Below are positions 17,837 through 26,599 of a stretch of 64,000 nucleotides of DNA, in pieces. A program made the translations under genes and the position numbers. The stretch is from positions 49,049-113,048 of the forward strand of contig CAISIV010000018.1 of assembly GCA_903885555.1 (NCBI GenBank). The letters are read 5' to 3'. How positions within the stretch are numbered: position 1 is the stretch's first letter; each line of letters starts with the position of its first letter. The notes beneath the pieces were generated by a model, which saw nothing but the letters and a program-made list of their open reading frames with translations, was not told the origin of the DNA and did not search any database. The DNA is from an uncultured Hyphomicrobiales bacterium. GTDB taxonomy: Bacteria; Pseudomonadota; Alphaproteobacteria; Rhizobiales; Xanthobacteraceae.

Positions 17837-20800
17837 ATGAACTTCTCATACCCCTTCATCCGGCGGCCGATCGGCACCACGCTGCTGGCGATCGGGCTGT
17901 TCATGACCGGCGCGGTGGCTTACGGATTCTTGCCGGTCGCCAGCCTGCCCTCCGTCGATTTCCCGACCATCAATATCAGTGCCAGCCGGCCCGGCGCCGA
18001 TCCCAACATCATGGCGGCGACGGTCGCAGCGCCGCTGGAGCGGCGGCTCGGCGAAATCTCCGGCGTCACCGAAATCACCTCGACCAGTTCGCTCGGCTCC
18101 ACCCGCATCACCGTGCAGTTCGACCTGAAGCGCAGCATCGAAGGCGCCGCGCGCGACGTGCAGGCAGCCCTCAATGCCGCGCTGACCGACCTGCCCGGCG
18201 ACATGCCGACGCTGCCGAACTTCCGCAAAGCCAATCCCGCCGCGGCGCCGATCCTGATCCTGGCGCTGACGTCGAAAACCATGCAGGGCAGTGCCATCTA
18301 CGACGCTGCCGACAGCGTGATCGCGCAGCGCCTGAGCCAGGTCGACGGCGTCGCCGACGTTTCCGTCGCCGGTTCCGAGCAACCGGCCTTGCGCGTGCGG
18401 GTCGATCCGGCCCGGCTGTCATCGATGGGCCTGTCGATGGAGGACGTACGCACCGCGATTGCCAATTCCAATGCGGTTGGCCCGCTCGGCACTTTCGACG
18501 GGGCCAAGCGCGCCGTCACCATCGGCATCAACGATCAACTGACCAACGCCACCGACTACGATCCGCTGGTGGTCAAGACCGTCGACGGCACCGTCATCCG
18601 GCTCTCCACCGTCGCCACGATCAGGCCCAGCGTGCGCAACAGCCGCTCGGCCGGCTGGTTCAACCGCGATCCATCGGTACTGCTGATCATCACCAAGCAG
18701 GCCGACGCCAATGTCATCGACACCGTCGACCGTATCTACGCGCTGTTGCCCGAATTGCGGCAGTGGATTCCGGCCGGGCTCGACATCTCGGTGCTGACCG
18801 ACCGCACCCAGACCATCCGCGCCAGCGTGCACGACATGCAGCTGACGCTCGCCGCCACCGCCGTGCTGGTGATGCTGGTGGTATTCCTGTTTCTGCGGCG
18901 TACCGCGGCGACCATTGCCGCCGGCGTGACCGTACCGCTGTCGCTCGCCGGCACTTGCGCGCTGATGTGGGCGGCGGGATTCTCCATCGACAACCTGTCG
19001 CTGATGGCGCTGGCGGTCAGCATCGGCTTCGTCGTCGACGACGCCATCGTCATGATCGAGAACGTGTTCCGCAATCTGGAGAACGGCCATTCGCCGTTGC
19101 GCGCGGCGCTGATGGGCGCCAAGCAGATCGGCTTCACGGTGGTGTCGATCTCGGTGTCGTTGATCGCGGCCTTCATTCCGCTGCTGTTCATGGGCGGCAT
19201 TGTTGGCCGCCTGTTCCGCGAATTCTCGGTAACGCTCGCCTTTGCCATCGCCGTCTCGACCGTGGTGTCGCTATCGGTGACGCCGATGATCTGCGCCTAC
19301 TTTGTCAAGCAAGGCCCGAGCCCGGACGCGACCTGGCTCGACCGCCGCGTCGAAGGCATCCTGTCGCGCATGATCCGATTCTACGACCGGTCGCTTGCCT
19401 TCGTGCTGGAGCAACGCGCGCTGGCAATGATGACCTTCGTCGCCACCATCGCGCTCACTGCCTTCCTCTACGTGAAGGTGCCAAAGGGTTATTTTCCGCA
19501 GGACGACACCGGCCTGATCTTCGGCGGCACGCAGGCCTCGACCGATATTTCCTACGAAGCCATGCTGGTGCTGCAGCAGCAGGCGATGGATATCGTGCTG
19601 GCGGATCCGGCGGTGTCGGGCCTCGGCTCATCGGCCGGCGGCGGTGGCGGGCCCGGCGGCGCTTCGGTCAATCGCGGGCGGCTGTTCATCAGTCTGAAGC
19701 CGCTGGCCGAACGCGACAACGTCACCACCCAGCAGGTGATCAACCGCCTTCGTACAAAACTATCGAACATCCCCGGCGTGCGCGTTTTCATGTTCCCGGC
19801 GCAGGATCTGCGGGTCGGCGGCCGGCAGAGCGACTCGCAATATCAGTTCACGTTGTGGAGCGCCGATATCGACCAGTTGCAGAGCTGGGTGCCGAAGGTG
19901 GTCGACCGCGTGAAGCAGTTGTCGCAGGTGACCGATCTCAACACCGACCGCGAGCAAGGCGGTCTGCAGGCCAATATCTCTATCGACCGGCCTGCCGCCG
20001 CAAGGTTCGGCGTGCGTATTCAGGATATCGACAACGCGCTCAACAACGCCTTCTCGCAGCGCCAGATCTCGACCATTTACGGCCCGCGCAATCAGTATCG
20101 CGTCATTCTCGAGGTCGACCAGAAATACCAGCGCGATCCAGGCGATCTCAGCCAGGTCTATGTGCCCGGTAGCGGCCGCACGCAGGTGCCGCTATCGGGA
20201 CTGGTGAAGGTCGAACGCGGCATCGCGCCGCTGGTGGTCAACCATCAGGGTCAATTCCCCTCGACCACCATCACCTACAATCTTGCGCCCGGCATCACCA
20301 TCGAGGAGGCCACCGCGGCGATTTCCCAGGCCGTCGCCGAAATGCATATTCCCGATATCGTGCATGCGGATTTCTCCGGCGATGTGCAGGCCTTCAAACA
20401 GGCCACCAGCGCACAACCGCTGTTGCTGCTGGCGGCCTTGATCGCGGTCTATATCGTGCTCGGCGTTCTCTATGAGAGCCTGGCGCATCCGCTGACCATC
20501 ATCTCGACGCTGCCCTCGGCGGGCCTCGGCGCCCTGCTGGCGCTGCAGGTCTCCGGCACCGAACTGACGGTGATCGCCTTCATCGGCATCATCCTGCTGA
20601 TCGGCATCGTCAAGAAGAACGGCATCATGATGGTGGACTTCGCGCTGGAGGGCGAGCGCAAGCGCGGGCTGTCGCCGATGCAGGCGATTCACGAAGCCTG
20701 CATGGAGCGCTTCCGGCCGATTCTGATGACGACGATGGCGGCCATGCTCGGCGCCGTGCCGCTGGTGATCGCCTCCGGGCCCGGCTCGGAACTGCGGCGC

Positions 20801-20971
20801 CCGCTCGGCATCACCATCATCGGCGGCTTGCTGGTGTCGCAGTTTCTGACGCTGTACACGACGCCGGTGATCTATTTGCTGCTCGACAAGCTTCATCGCA
20901 AACTCGGCGGTGCCAGCCCGACCTTCGTCTGGCGCAAATCGCCGCCGCCAACGCAGCAGCCGGCGGAATAA
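17837..20971 (+). CDS. RND multidrug efflux permease, HAE-1 family (MdtC-like)
   Basis: A 1044-residue RND pump, full length. Helix 4 carries the Asp pair in GFVVDDAIVMIENVF near residues 397-411; helix 10 carries IGIVKKNGIMMVDFA near 919-933. The first porter region begins with LPSVDFPTINISASRPGADP near 36-55, and a glycine-rich loop (SSAGGGGGPGG) lies near 598-608. It follows its paralogue by 186 bases that contain the palindromic repeat and is on the same strand. It ends exactly where the convergent ABC gene ends (20971/20972). Paired unequal RND subunits suggest an MdtBC-like heteromeric pump. Confidence 0.94.
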   Translation: MNFSYPFIRRPIGTTLLAIGLFMTGAVAYGFLPVASLPSVDFPTINISASRPGADPNIMAATVAAPLERRLGEISGVTEITSTSSLGSTRITVQFDLKRSIEGAARDVQAALNAALTDLPGDMPTLPNFRKANPAAAPILILALTSKTMQGSAIYDAADSVIAQRLSQVDGVADVSVAGSEQPALRVRVDPARLSSMGLSMEDVRTAIANSNAVGPLGTFDGAKRAVTIGINDQLTNATDYDPLVVKTVDGTVIRLSTVATIRPSVRNSRSAGWFNRDPSVLLIITKQADANVIDTVDRIYALLPELRQWIPAGLDISVLTDRTQTIRASVHDMQLTLAATAVLVMLVVFLFLRRTAATIAAGVTVPLSLAGTCALMWAAGFSIDNLSLMALAVSIGFVVDDAIVMIENVFRNLENGHSPLRAALMGAKQIGFTVVSISVSLIAAFIPLLFMGGIVGRLFREFSVTLAFAIAVSTVVSLSVTPMICAYFVKQGPSPDATWLDRRVEGILSRMIRFYDRSLAFVLEQRALAMMTFVATIALTAFLYVKVPKGYFPQDDTGLIFGGTQASTDISYEAMLVLQQQAMDIVLADPAVSGLGSSAGGGGGPGGASVNRGRLFISLKPLAERDNVTTQQVINRLRTKLSNIPGVRVFMFPAQDLRVGGRQSDSQYQFTLWSADIDQLQSWVPKVVDRVKQLSQVTDLNTDREQGGLQANISIDRPAAARFGVRIQDIDNALNNAFSQRQISTIYGPRNQYRVILEVDQKYQRDPGDLSQVYVPGSGRTQVPLSGLVKVERGIAPLVVNHQGQFPSTTITYNLAPGITIEEATAAISQAVAEMHIPDIVHADFSGDVQAFKQATSAQPLLLLAALIAVYIVLGVLYESLAHPLTIISTLPSAGLGALLALQVSGTELTVIAFIGIILLIGIVKKNGIMMVDFALEGERKRGLSPMQAIHEACMERFRPILMTTMAAMLGAVPLVIASGPGSELRRPLGITIIGGLLVSQFLTLYTTPVIYLLLDKLHRKLGGASPTFVWRKSPPPTQQPAE

Positions 20972-21688
20972 TCAGACGCCGAGATAGCGGTGTTGTATTT
21001 CCGGCGCCGCGGCAAGCTCGGCCGACAGTCCGCTCCACACCACGCGGCCGCGCTCGATCAGGAAATGCCGGTCGGCGACCTTCGTCAGCGCACCGACATT
21101 CTTGTCGATCACCAGAATGGCGAGACCTGACTCCTTCAGCCGCGCCAGACAGCGCCAGATTTCGGCGCGGATCAGCGGCGCCAGACCTTCGGTCGCCTCG
21201 TCGAGGATCAGCAGCCGCGGATTGGTCATCAGCGCGCGGCCGATCGCCAACATCTGCTGCTCGCCGCCGGACAGTTGATTGCCCATACTCGACGCACGCT
21301 CGGCGAGCCGCGGAAACAATGCGTGGACCCGGTCAAGCGTCCAGCCGCTGCTCTCGCGCGCCACCGCCGTCGCCAGCAAATTCTCGCGCACCGTCAAGTT
21401 CGGGAAAATCTGGCGGCCTTCCGGCACCAGGCCGATGCCGAGCTGCGCGATCTTGTAAGACGGCAGGCCGCGGATTTCGGTGCCGAGAAAGCGGATGCTG
21501 CCGGCGCGCGCCGGCGTCAGGCCCATGACCGAACGCACGGTCGTTGTCTTGCCCATACCGTTGCGCCCCATCAGCGTCACCATCTCGCCGGGCGCGATGG
21601 TGAGCGACAGGCCGAACAGCACTTGGCTGAGGCCGTAGCAGGTCTCGATGCCATCGACGGCGAGGACGTCAGACTTACTGTCAGACAT
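20972..21688 (-). CDS. LIV-type ABC transporter ATP-binding protein (LivF-like)
   Basis: A 238-residue ATPase of the branched-chain amino acid importer class. Walker A GRNGMGKTT near residues 39-47, signature LSGGEQQML near 138-146 and Walker B RLLILDEATEGL near 157-168 are intact. The start ATG 21688 overlaps the end of the LivG-like gene by 8 bases; an upstream in-frame extension lies inside that gene. Last gene of the operon 25621-20972 (receptor, two permeases, two ATPases). LIV-type systems import branched-chain amino acids but also aromatic acids and amides, so the substrate is open. Confidence 0.93.
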   Translation of the reverse strand: MSDSKSDVLAVDGIETCYGLSQVLFGLSLTIAPGEMVTLMGRNGMGKTTTVRSVMGLTPARAGSIRFLGTEIRGLPSYKIAQLGIGLVPEGRQIFPNLTVRENLLATAVARESSGWTLDRVHALFPRLAERASSMGNQLSGGEQQMLAIGRALMTNPRLLILDEATEGLAPLIRAEIWRCLARLKESGLAILVIDKNVGALTKVADRHFLIERGRVVWSGLSAELAAAPEIQHRYLGV

Positions 21689-22442
21689 GCGTCGCCTCCG
21701 CCTCGCCGAGATAGGCTTCGCGCACCGCGGCGTTGGCACGGATTTCGGCGGGGTTGCCGGAGGCAATCGCGGAACCATAGACCAGCACCGTAATGCGGTC
21801 GGCCAGCGCGAACACCGCTTCCATGTCGTGCTCGACCAGCAGAATGGTAAGCTCGCCCTTGAGCGCGCGCAGCATCTCGACCATGCGAGCGGATTCTTCC
21901 GGCCCCAGGCCGGCCATAGGCTCGTCGAGCAACAGCATGCGCGGGCTGCCCGCCAGCGCCATCGCCAGTTCGAGCTGGCGATGCTCGCCGTGACTGAGCA
22001 GCGAAGCCGGCAGCTCGGCGCGATCTCTCAAACCGGCGCGGGTCAAGGCCGCACGGGCCGGATCGCGCAATTCCGGCTCCGATCGCGCATCGCGCCAGAA
22101 CCGGAACGAATGACCGGCATGGGCCTGCACGGCGAGCGCAACGTTGTCGAGCACGCTGAGATCGAGAAACAGCGACGTGATCTGGAACGAGCGCGCCAAC
22201 CCCAGCGCGCTGCGCCTGTACATCGGCAGCGTGGTGATATCGCTGCCGGCAAAATGAATGCGCCCAGTGTCCGGAGTCAGTTGTCCGGAAAGCTGCGCGA
22301 TCAACGTGGTCTTGCCGGCGCCGTTCGGACCGATGACGGCGTGCAGCTCGCCCGGCGCGACGCTCAGCGACAGATCGTCGGTCGCGACGATGCCGCCGAA
22401 ACGCTTGCCGAGGTGATCCACGGTAAGAAGCGGCTCGCTCAT
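21681..22442 (-). CDS. LIV-type ABC transporter ATP-binding protein (LivG-like)
   Basis: A 253-residue ATPase with the LivG-specific long first half. Walker A GPNGAGKTTLI near residues 37-47, signature LLSHGEHRQLELA near 152-164 (an HGE form instead of SGG) and Walker B MLLLDEPMAGLGPEES near 174-189. The LSHGE signature is a known LivG-branch variant. ATG 22442 overlaps the LivM-like stop by 4 bases; the long in-frame extension upstream is in the permease gene. Works with the LivF-like ATPase as the heterodimeric motor. Confidence 0.92.
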   Translation of the reverse strand: MSEPLLTVDHLGKRFGGIVATDDLSLSVAPGELHAVIGPNGAGKTTLIAQLSGQLTPDTGRIHFAGSDITTLPMYRRSALGLARSFQITSLFLDLSVLDNVALAVQAHAGHSFRFWRDARSEPELRDPARAALTRAGLRDRAELPASLLSHGEHRQLELAMALAGSPRMLLLDEPMAGLGPEESARMVEMLRALKGELTILLVEHDMEAVFALADRITVLVYGSAIASGNPAEIRANAAVREAYLGEAEATHV

Positions 22443-23440
22443 GCGCGCTCCTTGCTGAGCTTGCGCAGCAAGCCGTCGATGCCGCCCCGCGCGAACAGCA
22501 CGACCAGCAGCAGCAGCGGCCCCATGACGATCTGCCAGTATTCCGAGGCGCGCGCCGCCTGCTCGCCGAACATCGGCGTGCCGAGCAGTTTTATCAAAGT
22601 CGGCAACAGTTCCTCGAACACCAGCAGCGCCACCGCGCCGAACACCGGGCCGAACAGCGTGCCCATGCCGCCGAGCACGACCATGATGATGAGATCGCCG
22701 GAGCGCGTCCAATACATGATCGACGGACTGACAAAATCGTTGTGATTGGCCAGCAGCGCGCCCGACAGGCCACAGAGCGTACCGGCGACAACGAAACACA
22801 CGAGCTTGTAGCGGTAGGTCGGAAAGCCGATGGCCCGCATGCGCACGTCGTTGGAGCGCGCGCCTTGAATCACCATGCCGAAACGCGAATTCACCAACCG
22901 CCAGACCAGATAGATCGCGGCCAACAGCAGCGCCAGGCAGATGTAATAAAACTGCACCTTGTTAGACAGATTGACCGGCGCGACGAATTCGCTGCGTTTA
23001 TAGATGGTCAGGCCGTCGTCGCCGCCGTAACGCGCAATGCCGGCGCAGATGTAATAGGCCATCTGTGCGAAGGCGAAGGTGATCATGATGAAGTAAACGC
23101 CGCGTGTGCGCAGGCTCAGCGCACCGATCACCAGCGCGAACAGCGCCGACGCCGCCAGCGCCGCCGGCCATTGCACGAAGCCGCTGGCGATGCCCTCGTG
23201 CGCCAGAATGCCGACGGCGTAACCACCGATACCGAGATAGGCGGCGTGGCCGAAGCTCATCATGCCGCCATAGCCGAGCATGAGGTTGAGGCTGACCGCA
23301 GCGAGTGCCAGGATGACGATGCGGGTGAACAGCGTCAGCATGAAACGATTGCCGGACAGGCCCGTATAAAGCGGCAGCAGCACCAGCGCGGCCAGCAGGA
23401 CGAATATCGCGATGTTACGCGGGGTGAGTTGGGCCGTCAT
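22439..23440 (-). CDS. LIV-type ABC transporter permease (LivM-like)
   Basis: A 333-residue inner-membrane permease with about nine to ten hydrophobic segments. The LivM signature region LNLMLGYGGMMSFGHAAYLG (near residues 51-70) is well conserved, as is the coupling-helix area RSNDVRMRAIGFPTYRYK near 200-217. It overlaps both neighbours by 4 bases (LivH-like upstream, LivG-like downstream), pointing to translational coupling and balanced subunit synthesis. Confidence 0.92.
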   Translation of the reverse strand: MTAQLTPRNIAIFVLLAALVLLPLYTGLSGNRFMLTLFTRIVILALAAVSLNLMLGYGGMMSFGHAAYLGIGGYAVGILAHEGIASGFVQWPAALAASALFALVIGALSLRTRGVYFIMITFAFAQMAYYICAGIARYGGDDGLTIYKRSEFVAPVNLSNKVQFYYICLALLLAAIYLVWRLVNSRFGMVIQGARSNDVRMRAIGFPTYRYKLVCFVVAGTLCGLSGALLANHNDFVSPSIMYWTRSGDLIIMVVLGGMGTLFGPVFGAVALLVFEELLPTLIKLLGTPMFGEQAARASEYWQIVMGPLLLLVVLFARGGIDGLLRKLSKERA

Positions 23441-24354
23441 TTCTGGCCCGCCGAAAACAGACCTTCGGGCTTCACCACCAGCACGATTGCCATCAGCAGA
23501 TAGATCAGCATCGACGACAGCGCCGGCGCGGCGGTCGCCGCCGCTTCCTTGCTCAGGATCATGCGCAGCAGGTCGGGGAAAAAGGCGCGGCCGAGCGTGT
23601 CGATGAAGCCGACGAAAATCGCCGCCACCAGCGCGCCGCGGATCGAGCCGACACCCCCGATCACGGTGATGACGAAGGCGAGGATGACAATGTTCTCACC
23701 CATCCCAATTTGGACCGTGAGAATCGGCGCCTGCATCAGGCCGGCGAAGCCAGCGAGCGCGGCGCCAAGGCCGAAAACCAGCGTGTAGAGCAGCTTGATG
23801 TTGACGCCGAGTGCGCCGACCATCTCTCTGTTTGAAGCTCCCGCCCGGATCAGCATGCCGATGCGCGTACGCATGACCAGCACGTAGAGAAAACCCGCGA
23901 CCAGTAGCGTCACCACGATGATGGCGAGCCGGTAGCCGGAATAGAACACGCCGGGCAGGATCTGCACCGGCTGGCTCAGCCACGGTGGCAACGGCAGGCT
24001 CAAGCCGGCAGGACCCCAGATCAACCGCACCGATTCATCGAAAAACAGAATCAACCCGAAAGTCGCCAGTACGTGGTCGATATGGTCGCGGCCATAAAGC
24101 CTACGCATCGCCACGACTTCCACCACCATGCCGACCAGCAAGGTGGCGACCAGCGCCAGCACGGCGCCGAGCACGAAGCTGCCGGTCCAGGCCGCAAAGG
24201 TCGCGGCGAAATAGGCGCCGATCATGTAGAGCGAACCGTGCGCCAGGTTCACCAGATCCATGATGCCGAACACCAGCGTCAGGCCCGCCGCCAGCAGAAA
24301 CAGCAGCAGGCCGAACTGCAATCCGTTCAGGCACTGTTCGATGAAAAGCGTCAT
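23437..24354 (-). CDS. LIV-type ABC transporter permease (LivH-like)
   Basis: A 305-residue inner-membrane permease. The LivH pattern LTLVFGIMDLVNLAHGSLYM lies near residues 23-42, and GASNREMVGALGVN near 190-203 is the coupling-helix region. ATG 24354 (MTLFIEQCLNGLQ) is preferred over the upstream in-frame codons because family N-termini begin there. About 90 bases separate it from the receptor gene, and these contain a strong hairpin (24400-24427), which may lower permease relative to receptor expression. Confidence 0.92.
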   Translation of the reverse strand: MTLFIEQCLNGLQFGLLLFLLAAGLTLVFGIMDLVNLAHGSLYMIGAYFAATFAAWTGSFVLGAVLALVATLLVGMVVEVVAMRRLYGRDHIDHVLATFGLILFFDESVRLIWGPAGLSLPLPPWLSQPVQILPGVFYSGYRLAIIVVTLLVAGFLYVLVMRTRIGMLIRAGASNREMVGALGVNIKLLYTLVFGLGAALAGFAGLMQAPILTVQIGMGENIVILAFVITVIGGVGSIRGALVAAIFVGFIDTLGRAFFPDLLRMILSKEAAATAAPALSSMLIYLLMAIVLVVKPEGLFSAGQK

Positions 24355-24399
24355 GATCTCAAATGGTGCAAGACTGATGCCGGACCGCAAACAAGCAAA

Positions 24400-24427
24400 C
24401 GGCGGCAGCGCACAAGCGCCGCCGCCG
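24400..24427 (-). promoter_or_regulatory. Intercistronic hairpin between LIV receptor and permease genes
   Basis: Arms 24400-24411 and 24416-24427 pair over 12 bases with one mismatch around a 4-base ACAA loop (CGGCGGCAGCGC against GCGCCGCCGCCG). No U-tract follows on the transcribed strand, so it looks like an mRNA-stabilising or partial-attenuation structure, not a full terminator. Its position after the receptor gene matches hairpins in two other transporter operons here. Confidence 0.65.
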
Positions 24428-24445
24428 TGATCGCCTAGCGCCCGA

Positions 24446-25621
24446 TCACTTCATCGAACATTTGCTGAAGTGGATGTCCTGGTTGTCCTTGACGATGGTG
24501 GCGACGGTTTTGAGCGACAACTGACCGTCGGCATCCTTCACGACATCCTGGAGATAGAAGTTCTGGATCGGAACGTGGTTGGGTCCGAACTTGAAGCCGC
24601 CGCGCACCGACTTGAAGTCGGCCTTTTCCATCGCCTTCTGCACCGCGACCTTGTCGTCGAGCTTGCCTTTGGTGAGCACCACCGCCGAGTTGATCAGCTG
24701 CGCGGCGTCATAAGACTGCGCGCCATAGTAGGTCGGACGCAGGCCGGTGTATTTCTTGCGATAGTCGGCGACGAACTTCTTGTTCTGCTCGTTGGGAAGA
24801 TCGTTGACCCATTCCTGCGCGCCGGGAACGCCGATGGCGTTTTCCTTCTGCAGCGGCAGCGACAGCTCGTCGATCGTGAACGCGGTGTAGAGCGGGATCG
24901 TACCCTTGAGGCCGGCCGCGGCGTATTGGTTGAGGAACTGCACGCCGGCGGCACCCGGATAGAACACGAACACGGCTTCGGCGCCCGAGGCTTTCGCCTT
25001 GGCGAGTTCGGCCGAGAAGTCGAGCTGCGACGGCCAGGTGGTGAGCTCTTGCCCGATCACCTTGCCTTTGAAAGTCGAGGCGACGCCCGCCAGCATGTCC
25101 TTGCCGGCCGCGTAGTTCGGCCCGATGAGGAACACCGACTTCACGCCCTTCTGGTTCATGTAGGTGCCCATAGCCTGCGGCGTCTGGTCGTTGTTCCACG
25201 ACGTCGAGAACACCGTCGGCGAGCACATTTCACCGGCGACCTGCGACGGGCCGGCGTTGGAAATCACCAGGAAGGTCTTGGAGTCGACGATCGGCTTGAG
25301 CGACGCCAGCAGCACGTTCGACCAGATATAACCGGCGATGAAATCGACCTTGTCGGATTCGATCAGCTTCTCGGTCTTCTGCTTGCCGACGTCCGGCTTC
25401 TGCCCGTCGTCTTCATAGATCACTTCGACCGGAATGCCGCCCATCTTGCGGCCCATGTGGTCGAGCGCCAATTCGAACGAATTGCGCATGTCGTTGCCGA
25501 TCACGGCGGTCGGACCGCTGAAGGTCGAGACGAAACCGATCTTGATGGTTTTCTGCTGGGCCGCAGCGGGACCCGCCGCGAGCAACAAGGCCGTACTGGC
25601 GGCCAACAACGCTTTGCGCAT
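24446..25621 (-). CDS. LIV-type ABC transporter substrate-binding protein (LivK-like)
   Basis: A 391-residue periplasmic receptor. Signal peptide 1-21 (LLAASTALLLAAGPAAAQQ); mature part begins KTIKIGFVSTFSGPTAVIGN, the type I periplasmic-binding fold (PF13458) typical of LIV receptors. GGGGAGG lies 7 bases before ATG 25621. It heads the operon 25621-20972. The mature receptor belongs to a group often linked to aromatic acid uptake in soil alphaproteobacteria; ligand not deducible from sequence. Confidence 0.92.
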   Translation of the reverse strand: MRKALLAASTALLLAAGPAAAQQKTIKIGFVSTFSGPTAVIGNDMRNSFELALDHMGRKMGGIPVEVIYEDDGQKPDVGKQKTEKLIESDKVDFIAGYIWSNVLLASLKPIVDSKTFLVISNAGPSQVAGEMCSPTVFSTSWNNDQTPQAMGTYMNQKGVKSVFLIGPNYAAGKDMLAGVASTFKGKVIGQELTTWPSQLDFSAELAKAKASGAEAVFVFYPGAAGVQFLNQYAAAGLKGTIPLYTAFTIDELSLPLQKENAIGVPGAQEWVNDLPNEQNKKFVADYRKKYTGLRPTYYGAQSYDAAQLINSAVVLTKGKLDDKVAVQKAMEKADFKSVRGGFKFGPNHVPIQNFYLQDVVKDADGQLSLKTVATIVKDNQDIHFSKCSMK

Positions 25622-25729
25622 GATTATTCCTCCCCATGATTTCGTAGCCTTGGCCGTTCCGGCCTATTTGTGCAGTCTAGTGTAGCGGCACGTCTTCCAA
25701 AAGGTCCATCTCCGCTAGAGCCGCAGCGC

Positions 25730-25741
25730 GAATTATAATTC
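25730..25741. promoter_or_regulatory. 12-base perfect palindrome between divergent LIV operon and SDR gene
   Basis: GAATTATAATTC is its own reverse complement and stands out in a GC-rich intergenic stretch between starts at 25621 (minus) and 25805 (plus). It may be an operator or part of an AT-rich promoter core. No regulator gene is adjacent, so this is a weak call. Confidence 0.35.
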
Positions 25742-25804
25742 CAAGGTATAGGGCAAGATATAGACTTGGACGCACCAAACCTGCCCATTCAAGCAAGGGT
25801 TGCC

Positions 25805-26596
25805 ATGACGACAGATGCCGATCTCCAGAACATCGTGTTTCCCTCGCTGAAGGACCGGGTGGTCATCATCACCGGTGCCGGCCAGGGCATCGGCCGGGTC
25901 TTTGCCAAGGCCTTCGCACTGGCCGGGGCCAAAGTCGTCATCGCCGAGCGTAACGAGGCCACGGCCGCAGCGGTCGCCGGCGAAATCCTCAAAGCCGACG
26001 GCCAGGCACTGGCGATCACCACCGACGTCGCTGACGAAGCGTCGATCAAGGAGATGGTCCAGCTTGTCGAGGATGAATACGGGCGTATCGATGTGCTGAT
26101 CAACAACGCCGGGATTTTCTCGACATTGCAGATGCGGCCGTTCGACCAGATTCCGCTGGACGAATGGGAACAGGTCTTGAAGGTCAATCTGACCGGGCCG
26201 TTTTTGTGCGCGCGGGCAGTGCTGCCGGCGATGCGGCGCGCCAAATGGGGCCGCATCATCAATATCGCCTCGGGCGCGGTGCGGCTCGGCCGCCCGAACT
26301 ATCTGCATTACATCGCGACGAAATCCGCGCTGATGGGCATGAGCCTGTCGATGGCGCGCGAACTGTGCCCGGACAACATCACCGTCAACGCCATCCTGCC
26401 GGGCGCGACCTTCACCGAGATCGAGCGCAAGACCGTGACGCCGGCGCAGAAGGAACGCATCGTCGCGATGCAGTGCATTCCACGGCCGGAGACGCCGCAG
26501 GATCTGGTCGGCGCGGCGCTGTTTCTCGCCTCCGAAGCCTCCGGCTTCGTCACCGGACAAAGCATCAACCTCGACGGCGGCGTGACGCCGAGCTGA
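25805..26596 (+). CDS. Short-chain dehydrogenase/reductase (SDR)
   Basis: A 263-residue classical SDR. Cofactor motif TGAGQGIG near residues 23-30, NNAG near 101-104, catalytic Ser in NIASG near 155-159 and Tyr/Lys in YIATK 13 residues after the serine, so the triad is complete; LDGGVTPS ends the protein. The motif D/E position after strand 2 (VVIAERNEA) suggests NAD(H) preference. ATG 25805 has AGGG about 6 bases upstream; a TTG 39 bases earlier is also in frame. Divergent from the LIV operon, so it may oxidise or reduce a compound that operon imports. Confidence 0.88.
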   Translation: MTTDADLQNIVFPSLKDRVVIITGAGQGIGRVFAKAFALAGAKVVIAERNEATAAAVAGEILKADGQALAITTDVADEASIKEMVQLVEDEYGRIDVLINNAGIFSTLQMRPFDQIPLDEWEQVLKVNLTGPFLCARAVLPAMRRAKWGRIINIASGAVRLGRPNYLHYIATKSALMGMSLSMARELCPDNITVNAILPGATFTEIERKTVTPAQKERIVAMQCIPRPETPQDLVGAALFLASEASGFVTGQSINLDGGVTPS

Positions 26597-26599
26597 CGG

